This document shows, piece after piece, positions 1 to 8,150 of a stretch of 64,000 nucleotides of DNA (position 1 is the first letter of the stretch; every line of letters starts with the position of its first letter). The translations under genes were made by a program, and so were the position numbers. Below the pieces are notes generated by a model. The model saw nothing but the letters and a program-made list of their open reading frames with translations. It made no database searches and had not been told where the DNA came from. Source of the stretch: Gemmatimonas sp966112585 (GTDB lineage: Bacteria > Gemmatimonadota > Gemmatimonadetes > Gemmatimonadales > Gemmatimonadaceae); NCBI GenBank assembly GCA_966112585.1, contig CBHWDN010000008.1:107472-171471 (forward strand), in the 5' to 3' direction.

Positions 1-189
1 CGCTGCCAACACGGCTACGATATGCTGTAACGCCTGACGCGCCTGAACCGCGAAGTCGTCGCTCTGAAAGACACCGTGTTCATCCCACCCCACCATGCCG
101 GCCACAAAGATCTGTCGGCCGCGCGTCGATACGCCGTTCGCATAGCCACGCGGACGCGGCCAACCCTCAGGAAGCAACGCCGTCTTCAT
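1..189 (-). CDS. RidA/YjgF-family protein (3' part missing)
   Basis: The first 63 residues of a RidA (YjgF/YER057c/UK114) protein are visible before the window edge cuts it. They show the family opening: a Gly-Trp-Pro-Arg-Pro stretch, a tyrosine-x-asparagine-glycine turn and the ...IFVAGMVGWDE... strand, then the helix with VQARQALQHI. RidA proteins hydrolyse reactive enamines and imines to ketones plus ammonia. The start codon overlaps the stop of the thioesterase gene (ATGA), so this is the last visible gene of the aromatic-CoA operon. A deaminase role on an amino-substituted ring intermediate is inferred from context. The catalytic arginine region lies outside the window. Confidence 0.85.
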   Translation of the reverse strand, partial: MKTALLPEGWPRPRGYANGVSTRGRQIFVAGMVGWDEHGVFQSDDFAVQARQALQHIVAVLAA

Positions 190-644
190 ATGGCCTCCAG
201 CATGAATGACTCGATCGCCAGACGAAGATCCGGCGGCAAGGGCTGCGATGCGTGCGTGTCGAGGTTCGTACAGACGATCACCTGCTTGATGGCAACACGA
301 ACGACACCGTCGGTTCCACGCACTTCGAAGCGCAGCGTGACGGACTTCTCACCCATGCGCTCCACGGCAATGGCGAGCACGATGTCATCGCCCATCCGGC
401 TGATCGTCTTGAAGTCACTCTCCAGTCGCACCGTCGGCAATCCGACTTTCCGAGGGCCGAGCAACTCGGCGTAGGAAATATCGAGCACATCGGTGATCCA
501 TTCGTCGGTCAGGTTCTGAAAGAGCACCAGATACTGCACGAAGAAGACAATGCCAGCGGGATCGCAGGCACTGAACGGGACGCGCATCGGGCGCGTGTAC
601 CACCGCATCGATGATGTGGGTGTCGCGTCGGTTGGAAAGCTCAT
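186..644 (-). CDS. Acyl-CoA thioesterase, 4-hydroxybenzoyl-CoA (hotdog) type
   Basis: 152 residues, the normal size for a single hotdog-fold thioesterase of the 4HBT/YbgC type. The active-site segment FSACDPAGIVFF (about residues 24-35) carries the conserved Asp28 of this family. These enzymes hydrolyse acyl- or aroyl-CoA to free acid and CoA. The ATG at 644 is chosen because it forms an ATGA overlap with the ligase stop; a longer frame upstream only runs antisense into the ligase. The downstream end overlaps the RidA start. In this operon it may release the product or rescue CoA from dead-end thioesters; the substrate is not shown by the sequence. Confidence 0.88.
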   Translation of the reverse strand: MSFPTDATPTSSMRWYTRPMRVPFSACDPAGIVFFVQYLVLFQNLTDEWITDVLDISYAELLGPRKVGLPTVRLESDFKTISRMGDDIVLAIAVERMGEKSVTLRFEVRGTDGVVRVAIKQVIVCTNLDTHASQPLPPDLRLAIESFMLEAI

Positions 645-2269
645 CCCTCGAGCTCCTTCAAGCGAAAACGTTGCAGCTTGCCGGTGTTGGTGCGCGGCAA
701 TTGCGGCACGAACGACACGGCACGCGGATACTTGTACGGCGCAACCGTCTGCTTCACGAAGTCCTGGAGTGCCTTCACCATCGCAGCATCGCCTTCGTAA
801 CCGGGACGTAATACCACATACGCTTTGACCAGCTGGCCGCGCTCCTCGTCGGGAACACCGGCGACACCACATTCGGCAACGGCCGGATGTTGCAGCAACA
901 CGTTCTCCACTTCCGGCCCCGCAATGTTGTATCCGCTCGAGATGATGATGTCGTCGAGTCGCGCCTGATAGTGGAAGTAGCCGTCGCTATCCACGAGATA
1001 CGCGTCGCCGGTGTAGTTCCAGCCGTCGCGCACATAGTCGCGCTGCCGCTCGTCGCGGAGATAGCGGCACCCCGTTGGCCCTTTCACACGCAGCTTGCCC
1101 GTTGTGCCCGCCGGCACTGGCGTACCGTGTTCGTCCACCACCTCGGCGATGTATCCGGCGACTGGCTTACCGGTCGCACCGTCACGCGCACTCTCTTCCG
1201 GTGATGAAATGAAGATGTGCAGCATCTCCGTCGCGCCAATACCGTCGATCAACTCGATGCCCGTCGTCTCACGCCACAGTGCGCGTGTCGCCGCAGGAAG
1301 TGCTTCACCAGCGGAAACACACTTTCGCAGCGTGAGCGGCGTGGCGTCTGATTCATTCGCGATGAGGTTGGCCATCGCGCGATAGCTCGTCGGCGCCGTG
1401 AACAACACGGTGGCCCCATGCTCGCGAACCCCTTCAAGCAGCTGCGGCGGCGACACTTTGTCGAGCAGCAGCACACTTGCGCCGATCGCCATCGGAAAGA
1501 GCACAATGCCACCCAATCCAAAGGTGAAAGCGAGTGGCGGACTGCCGGCAAACATGTCATCGCGATTCGCGCGCAACACTGAACGTGGCCAGCAGACACA
1601 AATGGCCATCACATCGCGGTGATAGTGCATCGTGGCCTTCGGAATGCCAGTCGTACCGCTGGTGAATGCCAGCAGACAGGTGTCGGTTGCCGCCGTTGGC
1701 ACCGCGACGAACGGTGCCTCATACTGCGCCATGCGTGATTCAAGCCCGTCGGGCGCCTCGCTATGGTACGCGCCGATCGTGGTCAGAAACGGATTCGCCA
1801 GCTTGGCCGCCAGCAACTCCTCGAGCAGCGACGCGTCGCACAACGCGTGCGTGATCCTGGCAATGGAAATCATCGTGCCAAGCTCTTTCGCACGCAGCAT
1901 CGGCATGGTCGTGACCGCGATCGCGCCCGCCTTGATGACGGCAAACCAGCACGCCACGAGCATGGGGTGATTCGCGCCGCGCAACAGCACGCGATTTCCC
2001 GGCACCACGCCCAGGTCATTCACCAGCACGTGCGCAATCCGGTCGACACGCTGCTGCAATTCGCGATAGCTCCAGCGAACCCCAGGCGCAATCAGACACG
2101 GCCGGTCACCATCGCCAGCCGCCACGCGCGCATCAAGCAGCTCCACCGCGCAGTTGAGCTGCTCGGGAAACTGCAGCTCTGGTAGCGTAAACAGAAACTC
2201 CGGCTGATCCTCAGCGGCTGGCAGATGATCGGCGGCGAACGTATCGACGTGCGCAGTGTATGCGGTCAT
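641..2269 (-). CDS. Aryl-CoA ligase (2-aminobenzoate/benzoate-CoA ligase family)
   Basis: 542 residues of an ANL-superfamily adenylate-forming enzyme. The phosphate-binding loop is the LLAFTSGTTGIPKATMHYH segment in the middle of the protein. The YTGDAYLVDSDGYFHY motif and hinge RLDDIIISSGYNIAGPEVE follow, and the C-terminal catalytic lysine lies in PRTNTGKLQRF. The N-terminal AHVDTFA...FLFTLPELQFPEQLNCA stretch resembles 2-aminobenzoate-CoA ligases as I remember them. It would activate an aromatic acid with ATP and CoA for the downstream hydroxylase/reductase. It overlaps both neighbours by 4 nt. Anthranilate versus salicylate versus benzoate cannot be settled from sequence alone. Confidence 0.88.
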   Translation of the reverse strand: MTAYTAHVDTFAADHLPAAEDQPEFLFTLPELQFPEQLNCAVELLDARVAAGDGDRPCLIAPGVRWSYRELQQRVDRIAHVLVNDLGVVPGNRVLLRGANHPMLVACWFAVIKAGAIAVTTMPMLRAKELGTMISIARITHALCDASLLEELLAAKLANPFLTTIGAYHSEAPDGLESRMAQYEAPFVAVPTAATDTCLLAFTSGTTGIPKATMHYHRDVMAICVCWPRSVLRANRDDMFAGSPPLAFTFGLGGIVLFPMAIGASVLLLDKVSPPQLLEGVREHGATVLFTAPTSYRAMANLIANESDATPLTLRKCVSAGEALPAATRALWRETTGIELIDGIGATEMLHIFISSPEESARDGATGKPVAGYIAEVVDEHGTPVPAGTTGKLRVKGPTGCRYLRDERQRDYVRDGWNYTGDAYLVDSDGYFHYQARLDDIIISSGYNIAGPEVENVLLQHPAVAECGVAGVPDEERGQLVKAYVVLRPGYEGDAAMVKALQDFVKQTVAPYKYPRAVSFVPQLPRTNTGKLQRFRLKELEG

Positions 2270-3432
2270 CGCGTCGCGTCCTTGAGCATTTCGCGGGCGA
2301 TAATCAGCTGCTGCACTTCGCTTGCCCCCTCGTAGATGCGCAGCGCGCGAATCTCGCGATAGAGTCGTTCGACCGGCACATCATGCATGACTCCGGCGCC
2401 ACCCCATAGCTGTACGGCCGCGTCGATCACCGCCTGCGCACCTTCCGTCGCGACGTATTTCGCCATGGCCGCTTCGCGCGTCACGTTCTCGCCCTGATCG
2501 CGTAGCCACGCGGCACGATAGGTCAGCAGCGCGGCGCTATCGACCTTCATGGCCATCTGCGCGAGACTCGCCTGTGTGAGCTGCAGGTCGGCGAGCACTC
2601 CGCCAAACATCTGACGAGTGGTCGCTCGGGTAACCGCTTCATCGAGCGCCCGTCGCGCAAAGCCCAGCGCCGCCGCGGCGACCGACGTGCGAAATACATC
2701 GAGCGTGCGCATTGCGATCTTGAACCCCTCACCCGCCGCGCCAATCCGCTGCGACGCCTTCACCCGACAGCCACTGAACACCAATCGCGCCAGCGGGTGC
2801 GGGGCGATCACATCAATGCGCTCGGCAATCTCAAGCCCCGACGTGTCGGCATCGACGATGAACGCCGAGATGCCACGGGCGCCCGGCGCCTCCCCAGTGC
2901 GCGCAAAGACCACGTAGAAGTCGGCAATCCCGCCGTTCGAGATCCACGTCTTCTCACCATCCAGCACGTAGTCGCTGCCATCAGCGCGTGCCACGCACTG
3001 CAACGCGCCGGCGTCGGAGCCTGACTGCGGCTCGGAGAGTGCGAACGCCGCGATCGCGGTGCCGGCCGCAACTCGCGGGAGGTAGGCGGCCTTCTGCGCA
3101 TCGGTGCCGGCCAGCGAGATCGCGCCTGAGCCCAACCCCTGCATCGCAAAGGCGAAATCGGCGAGTCCGTCGTGGCGGGCGAGGATCTCGCGAGCCAGGC
3201 AGATCGTGCGTGTATCGATGGCATCGCGCGCGCCGCCAACCGCGAGGCCCGCCACTGCGTGACGGAGCCAACCGGCCTCGCCGAGTTCCCGCACGAGCGC
3301 TCGACAGGTCGCATCGACATCCGCGTGGGATCGCTCGTGCAGCGCCTTCTCCGACCACGTTTCGAGCTTGTCAGCAAACGCGGCGTGGCTCGCCTCGAAG
3401 AATGGCCATCGCCGATAAGAAATATCAGCCAT
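2266..3432 (-). CDS. Acyl-CoA dehydrogenase family protein
   Basis: 388 residues, typical for a soluble acyl-CoA dehydrogenase. It has FAD-binding FALSEPQSGSDA and WISNGG segments and the C-terminal LRIYEGASEVQQLIIAREML block, whose glutamate is the usual catalytic base. The start at 3432 (MADISYRRWPFFEASH) overlaps the crotonase stop as TGATG; the extra N-terminal residues of the longer frame are antisense-like and rejected. In a CoA-dependent aromatic pathway it would desaturate a ring-reduced or ring-opened CoA thioester and pass electrons to ETF. No ETF genes are in the window. Confidence 0.9.
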   Translation of the reverse strand: MADISYRRWPFFEASHAAFADKLETWSEKALHERSHADVDATCRALVRELGEAGWLRHAVAGLAVGGARDAIDTRTICLAREILARHDGLADFAFAMQGLGSGAISLAGTDAQKAAYLPRVAAGTAIAAFALSEPQSGSDAGALQCVARADGSDYVLDGEKTWISNGGIADFYVVFARTGEAPGARGISAFIVDADTSGLEIAERIDVIAPHPLARLVFSGCRVKASQRIGAAGEGFKIAMRTLDVFRTSVAAAALGFARRALDEAVTRATTRQMFGGVLADLQLTQASLAQMAMKVDSAALLTYRAAWLRDQGENVTREAAMAKYVATEGAQAVIDAAVQLWGGAGVMHDVPVERLYREIRALRIYEGASEVQQLIIAREMLKDATR

Positions 3433-4280
3433 CAGCGCCCCCGAAACACCGGCGTGCTTTTCGCGGCGAACGCCTCGTACGCCACCTTGAAGTCTTCGGT
3501 GAGCATGCACAGCGCCTGCGCCTGCGCCTCTGCTTCGAGCGCCTGCTCGATGGTGAGATTCCACTCCTGATGCAGCATCGTCTTGGTGATGCCGTTGGCG
3601 AATGTTGGGCCGGCGCTGAGCGTCTTGGCGAAAGCCTGCGCTTCAGTCAGAAGCGACTCCGAATCCAACAGGCGATTGTAGAAACCCCAACGCTCGGCTT
3701 CATCACCCGGCAGTGCGCGGCCGGTGTACAGCAGCTCGCTCGCCCGCCCCTGCCCAATGATGCGTGGCAGCATGGCGCACGCACCCATGTCGCACCCGGC
3801 CAGACCAACGCGATTGAACAGAAATGCCACCTTGCTGCGCGCCGTGCCGTAGCGAATGTCACTCGACATCGCGAGAATGGCGCCCGCGCCCGCACACACA
3901 CCATCGATGGCCGCGACAATCGGCTGCGGGCAGCGCCGCATCGCGAGTACCAACTCGCCCGTGAGCCGAGTGAAGCGGAGCAGCTCAGGGGCGCTCATCG
4001 CCACGAGCGGCGCGATGATCTCATGCACATCGCCACCGGAGCAGAAGTTTCCTCCGGCGCCAGTCAGCACGACGGCATGGACATCGGTCGCGTACTTGAG
4101 GGCGCGGAAGCAGTCTCGGAGTTCAACGTAGCTGTCGAATGTGAGCGGATTCTTTCGCTCGGGTCGATCGAGCGTGATCGTCGCCACTGCTCCGTCAAGT
4201 GACCAACCAAAGTGCGTGGCACTGAATCCAGCCATCGTGCGCGTCGTGCCGGCGTCGAGGCCAGCGTGAGGGGCGGTCAT
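3432..4280 (-). CDS. Crotonase-superfamily protein (enoyl-CoA hydratase family)
   Basis: 282 residues with the crotonase core: RPERKNPLTFDSYVELRD near residue 40, the oxyanion-hole segment GAGGNFCSGGDVHEI, and the second glycine-rich stretch IDGVCAGAGAILAMSSDI. Where classical hydratases keep two catalytic glutamates I read AGAILAM and VGLAGCDMGACAM instead. It may therefore act as an isomerase or ring hydrolase rather than a water-adding hydratase. Start and stop overlap MarR and acyl-CoA dehydrogenase respectively. Family assignment is firm; the reaction is open. Confidence 0.87.
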   Translation of the reverse strand: MTAPHAGLDAGTTRTMAGFSATHFGWSLDGAVATITLDRPERKNPLTFDSYVELRDCFRALKYATDVHAVVLTGAGGNFCSGGDVHEIIAPLVAMSAPELLRFTRLTGELVLAMRRCPQPIVAAIDGVCAGAGAILAMSSDIRYGTARSKVAFLFNRVGLAGCDMGACAMLPRIIGQGRASELLYTGRALPGDEAERWGFYNRLLDSESLLTEAQAFAKTLSAGPTFANGITKTMLHQEWNLTIEQALEAEAQAQALCMLTEDFKVAYEAFAAKSTPVFRGR

Positions 4281-4831
4281 GTCGCGCGGTCCGTGCGGGA
4301 GGTGAGATGTACGCGCAATCGGCCAAGCTGGCCGTACAGATTGTCGCGATGCGGTGTATCGAAACCATCAAGCAGCTCCACGAGCCACTGCTCATGTTCG
4401 GCGGCGATCCGCAGGAAGCGTCGTCGACCAGCAGCCGTGAGACGGACAATGGTGGAGCGACCGTCGGTTGGATCAGCCAATCGCTCAATCCATCCATCGG
4501 CCAATAGCTGCGTGGTGAGCACGGTGACATTGCCACCTGTCACCATCATGTAGCGCGACAGCGCATTGAGACGCAGCCCATCTTCATGACGCTCGAGCTG
4601 CGCGAGATAGTCAAAGCGCGGCAACGTCATGCCAAATCGCTCGCGCAGCCGTGCACGAATCTCACGCTCGATCTGCGCACTGCACGAAAAGAGCCGCAGC
4701 CAGACACGGACCGCCGAATGATCGGCTTCGGTTGCGCGCGCCTCTTGTCCGAGCCTCTCGTCGCCAACGACGTGCACCTGCTCGAACGGGCGCCTGCGAG
4801 GCGATCGACGGCGCGAAGTGCGCGTGCTCAC
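4277..4831 (-). CDS. MarR-family transcriptional regulator
   Basis: 184 residues. The winged-helix MarR region spans about 55-150, with LPRFDYLAQLERHEDGLRLNALSRYMMVTGGNVTVLTTQLLADGWIERL-type architecture: recognition helix followed by the wing DPTDGRSTIVRLTAAGRRRF. MarR proteins usually repress nearby catabolic genes until an aromatic acid or its CoA ester binds. The start is a GTG overlapping the SDR stop (GTGA). Being buried inside the operon it regulates, it would autoregulate. The obvious operator candidate is the perfect inverted repeat at 8006-8035. The first 30 residues are arginine-rich and atypical, so a later start is possible. Confidence 0.9.
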   Translation of the reverse strand: MSTRTSRRRSPRRRPFEQVHVVGDERLGQEARATEADHSAVRVWLRLFSCSAQIEREIRARLRERFGMTLPRFDYLAQLERHEDGLRLNALSRYMMVTGGNVTVLTTQLLADGWIERLADPTDGRSTIVRLTAAGRRRFLRIAAEHEQWLVELLDGFDTPHRDNLYGQLGRLRVHLTSRTDRAT

Positions 4832-5583
4832 ATGACCTCCCCGCCGCTCACCGGCAACGCGAGCCCAGTCAGCGCATCAGCGCTTGGCGCGCACAAGCTG
4901 CTCACCGCGTGCGCCACGTCGGCGGGTGTTATGAATCGCCTTTGCGGATTGAGAGCTGCCAATGTTTCGCGCGCCTCCGCTTCGCTGCGCCCGGTACGTT
5001 GCACGATGTTCGCGATGCTGTCGTGCAGCATGTCCGTGTCGGTAAAGCCCGGGCACACGGCGTTGACCGTGACGCCTTTCGTGGCGACTTCGAGCGCCAG
5101 CGAACGCGTGAATCCAAGCACGCCATGCTTGGCCGCGGCATAGGCCGCTACATACGGATAGCCACGGAGTGCGGCAGTACTCGCCACCGTTACGACCCGC
5201 CCCCACCCCGCCGTCAACATCCCAGGCAACACGGCACGCGTGCAGGTGAACGGCGCGGTGAGATTCACCGCGAGCATGCGCGCCCATATCTCGTCAGTCG
5301 TTCGCATCACCGGTGCGCTCACCGCCTGACCGGCGTTGTTGATCAGGATATCGACACGAGCCATCTCGCTCAGCGCTATGCCGAATGCCTGCGTGTCGGT
5401 CACGTCGCACACGACGACGTGCGCATTCGCACCAATCGTGGCCGCTGTTTCGTCGAGCGACGCTTTCGTACGACCCATCAGCGTGAGGACTGCGCCGTCG
5501 GCCGCCAATCGCGCAGCAATCGCCGCACCAATACCACGACCGGCCCCTGTCACCAGCGCATGCCTTCCGCTCAACACGCTCAT
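4828..5583 (-). CDS. SDR-family NAD(P)-dependent dehydrogenase
   Basis: 251 residues, classical short-chain dehydrogenase. The cofactor motif is TGAGRGIG near the N-terminus, followed by the NNAG motif, the catalytic serine in TVASTAALRG and the catalytic YxxxK as YAAAK. CPGFTDTDML and GGEVM close the fold. The start at 5583 overlaps the bifunctional enzyme stop by 4 nt. In the pathway it would oxidise a hydroxyacyl-CoA made after ring reduction, as 3-hydroxyacyl-CoA dehydrogenases do. The longer upstream frame is in the antisense of the neighbouring gene and is rejected. Confidence 0.88.
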   Translation of the reverse strand: MSVLSGRHALVTGAGRGIGAAIAARLAADGAVLTLMGRTKASLDETAATIGANAHVVVCDVTDTQAFGIALSEMARVDILINNAGQAVSAPVMRTTDEIWARMLAVNLTAPFTCTRAVLPGMLTAGWGRVVTVASTAALRGYPYVAAYAAAKHGVLGFTRSLALEVATKGVTVNAVCPGFTDTDMLHDSIANIVQRTGRSEAEARETLAALNPQRRFITPADVAHAVSSLCAPSADALTGLALPVSGGEVM

Positions 5584-7991
5584 GTCGCCCCCCGCCCGGA
5601 TGATGTCGCGTCGAACCCGTCGCTTGGCGCGGCCGCCGTAGCGGCGGCCGCTCGCACAAACAGTGTTTCGAGTTGTCGCTTGCCGCGACGATACGGTGCC
5701 GGCCACGACAGGCCGCTGTAACCGATGCGCGCCGCTTCGGTCAGCGTCCACGCCGGATTCGCGAGATGCGGACGGGCGACCGCGCAAATATCCGCGCGAC
5801 CGGCGGCGATGATGGAGTTGACGTGATCGGCCTCGGTGATCGCACCCACCGCGATCGTCGCAATGCCGGCCTCCTGTCGAATGCGATCGGCAAAGGGCGT
5901 CTGATACATGCGACCATACGTCGGCTGCTCGTTCGCCGTGACCTGCCCCGACGAACAGTCGATCATGTCCGCTCCTGCCGCCTTGAATGCGCGTGCGATC
6001 TCCACCGCATCAGCGGGCGTGATGCCACCGGCTACCCAATCGTGCGCCGAAATGCGCACCGACATCGGCAGCTGCGCTGGCCACACGCGCCGCATCGCCA
6101 CGAACAGCTCGAGCGGATAGCGCAATCGATTCTCGAGCGACCCGCCGTATTCGTCGGTGCGCTGATTCGTGAGCGGTGAAATGAACGACGAGAGGAGATA
6201 GCCGTGCGCGCAGTGCAGTTCGAGCCAATCGAAACCGGCCGCGGCCGCGCGCTCCGTGCTCGACACGAACTGTTCGAGCACCGCGTCCATCTCGGCGCGC
6301 GTGATCTCCCGCGCCAGGTCGCTCGCGCCAGCCAGATAGCGCTGCGGCGATGCGCTTACGAGCGGCCAGTTGGCCTCACCGCCATCATCCGGCAGCGGAT
6401 GATCGATCTCATCCCACCCACGTTGTGTCGACCCCTTGGCCCCGCTGTGCCCTAGCTGCAAACCGATCTTCGCATCGCTTTCCGAGTGCACGAACTGCAC
6501 AATCCGGCGCCACGCCGCTTCCTGTTCATCGTTCCAGAGCCCCGGACACCCCGGCGTGATACGCGCATCGGGACTCGGACAGGTCATCTCGGCCATCACC
6601 AGCGCGGCGCCACCAAGCGCGCGTGCGCCAAGGTGCACCAGGTGGAATTCGCCAGGTACGCCGTCGACCGCCGAATACTGCGCCATCGGCGACACCATCA
6701 CCCGATTGCGCAGCGTGACCGAACGTACCGTGAACGGCGTGAACATCGGGGGGATGGCCGGCGCGTCAAAGCGATGTCCGGTGAGTGGGGCCGAGTCATG
6801 CGTCGCGGCGATCGCTCGATTGGCAAACCACTGCTCGTATCCACCCAACCAGGCGGCGTCGCGCAGTCGCAGATTCTCGTGACTGATGCGCTGACTGCGC
6901 GTGAGCAGAGAATACATGAACTGCTCTGGTGCGAGCTGATCGCAGTAACGCGTACCGCACACCTCGAACCACTCCATCGCGTTCCATGCCGCATTCTGCA
7001 GGCGTAGCGTCTCGATGCGGCGCGCCTCCTGAAATGCCGTCAGTACTGACGGAATCTGCTCTGGCGCATCACCAAGCCGCTGAAATTGCCGCACGAGTTC
7101 AACACCGTCTTCCAGCGCGAGCTTGGTCCCCGAACCGATTGCAAAGTGCGCCGTGTGCACTGCGTCGCCCATGAGCACGACATGCGCACCGTTCGTGTTC
7201 TTGAGCCACCACTTCTCACAGACGACACGCTGGAAGTTGAGCCACGCCGAGCCGCGTAAATGTCGTGAATTGGTGAGTAGCGGCGAGCCATTCAGCGTAT
7301 CGGCGAAGAGCGTTTCACAGAACGCGACGCTTTCCTCCTGCGACATGCGATCGAGGCCGTGCGCCAGATAGACCGACTCCGGGCACTCCACGATGCACGT
7401 CGACGTCTCCTCGTCGAACTGATAGATGTGCGCCTGAAACCAACCGTGTTCAGTACGCTGAAAGTCGAAGGTGAACGCTTCGAATTTCCGCGGCGTGCCG
7501 AGCCAGATGAACCGATTCGGCCGCACGACAATATCCGGCTTGAACACATCCGCGTAGCGCGAACGGATTTTCGAGTTGATGCCATCGGCCGCGATGACCA
7601 GGTCGGCATCGGGGAAGTCGAGATCGGAGTCGACATCCGTCTCGAAATGCAGCTCCACCCCCAGCGACTCGCATCGGGCCTGCAGGATGTTGAGCAGTCG
7701 CTTGCGACCAATACCCACAAACCCGTGGCCACCTGAACGAATCCGGCGCCCCTTGAAGCGCAGCTCGATATCATCCCAGTGGGCAAAGGCCTGCTCGATC
7801 GCATCGGCCGTCTCGCGATCCCACCGCCGCATCGTGTCCATGGTGGCGTCGGAAAACACGACGCCCCACCCGAAGGTGTCGTACGGCCGGTTCCGCTCCA
7901 CCACCGTGATGTGGTGCCGCGGATCCAGGCGCTTCATGAGCAAGGCGAAGTACAACCCCGCCGGCCCGCCCCCCAGGCAAACGATGCGCAT
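5580..7991 (-). CDS. Bifunctional aryl-CoA monooxygenase/reductase (salicylyl-CoA 5-hydroxylase / 2-aminobenzoyl-CoA monooxygenase type)
   Basis: 803 residues fusing two flavoenzymes. Residues 1 to about 400 are a PHBH-like FAD monooxygenase: the GGGPAG dinucleotide motif at 8-13 and the GDAVHTAHFAIGSGTKLALED FAD block near 274-296. Residues from about 412 to 780 are an old-yellow-enzyme TIM barrel: MFTPFTVRSVTLRNRVMVSPM, HCAHGYLLSSFISPLTN and RTDEYGGSLENR. This domain order is known from 2-aminobenzoyl-CoA monooxygenase/reductase and annotated salicylyl-CoA 5-hydroxylases. It would hydroxylate the aryl-CoA and, in the anthranilate case, reduce the ring. It is the first gene of the operon; no Shine-Dalgarno is visible before the ATG. 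Confidence 0.9.
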   Translation of the reverse strand: MRIVCLGGGPAGLYFALLMKRLDPRHHITVVERNRPYDTFGWGVVFSDATMDTMRRWDRETADAIEQAFAHWDDIELRFKGRRIRSGGHGFVGIGRKRLLNILQARCESLGVELHFETDVDSDLDFPDADLVIAADGINSKIRSRYADVFKPDIVVRPNRFIWLGTPRKFEAFTFDFQRTEHGWFQAHIYQFDEETSTCIVECPESVYLAHGLDRMSQEESVAFCETLFADTLNGSPLLTNSRHLRGSAWLNFQRVVCEKWWLKNTNGAHVVLMGDAVHTAHFAIGSGTKLALEDGVELVRQFQRLGDAPEQIPSVLTAFQEARRIETLRLQNAAWNAMEWFEVCGTRYCDQLAPEQFMYSLLTRSQRISHENLRLRDAAWLGGYEQWFANRAIAATHDSAPLTGHRFDAPAIPPMFTPFTVRSVTLRNRVMVSPMAQYSAVDGVPGEFHLVHLGARALGGAALVMAEMTCPSPDARITPGCPGLWNDEQEAAWRRIVQFVHSESDAKIGLQLGHSGAKGSTQRGWDEIDHPLPDDGGEANWPLVSASPQRYLAGASDLAREITRAEMDAVLEQFVSSTERAAAAGFDWLELHCAHGYLLSSFISPLTNQRTDEYGGSLENRLRYPLELFVAMRRVWPAQLPMSVRISAHDWVAGGITPADAVEIARAFKAAGADMIDCSSGQVTANEQPTYGRMYQTPFADRIRQEAGIATIAVGAITEADHVNSIIAAGRADICAVARPHLANPAWTLTEAARIGYSGLSWPAPYRRGKRQLETLFVRAAAATAAAPSDGFDATSSGRGAT

Positions 7992-8005
7992 GGGGAAAGG
8001 ATGGA

Positions 8006-8035
8006 GGGAATTACTTCAAACTTCAAGTAATTCCC
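8006..8035. promoter_or_regulatory. Perfect 11-bp inverted repeat, candidate MarR operator
   Basis: GGGAATTACTT at 8006-8016 is exactly repeated in inverse at 8025-8035 around an 8-nt spacer. It begins 15 bp upstream of the first start codon of the aromatic-CoA operon, which encodes a MarR protein. AT-rich palindromes in this position are typical MarR sites. It could instead be an mRNA stem-loop in the leader. Confidence 0.5.
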
Positions 8036-8036
8036 A

Positions 8037-8110
8037 ACCCAGAACCCCAAACTCAAACTCACCAACCCAGAAACTGATCGGTTTCTGAGTTCAGGGTTCG
8101 AGTTCCGGGT
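8037..8110. repeat. Imperfect nested inverted repeat between divergent genes
   Basis: Arms 8037-8060 and 8087-8110 pair at 17 of 24 positions. A perfect inner stem, CAGAAAC (8068-8074) with GTTTCTG (8081-8087), sits around TGATCG. It lies between the aromatic operon and the divergent kinase gene. It could be a second operator or a small mobile palindrome. Confidence 0.45.
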
Positions 8111-8150
8111 CTCTAGTCCACGGCTGGCGGATTGGAAGTACCTTAGCGCC

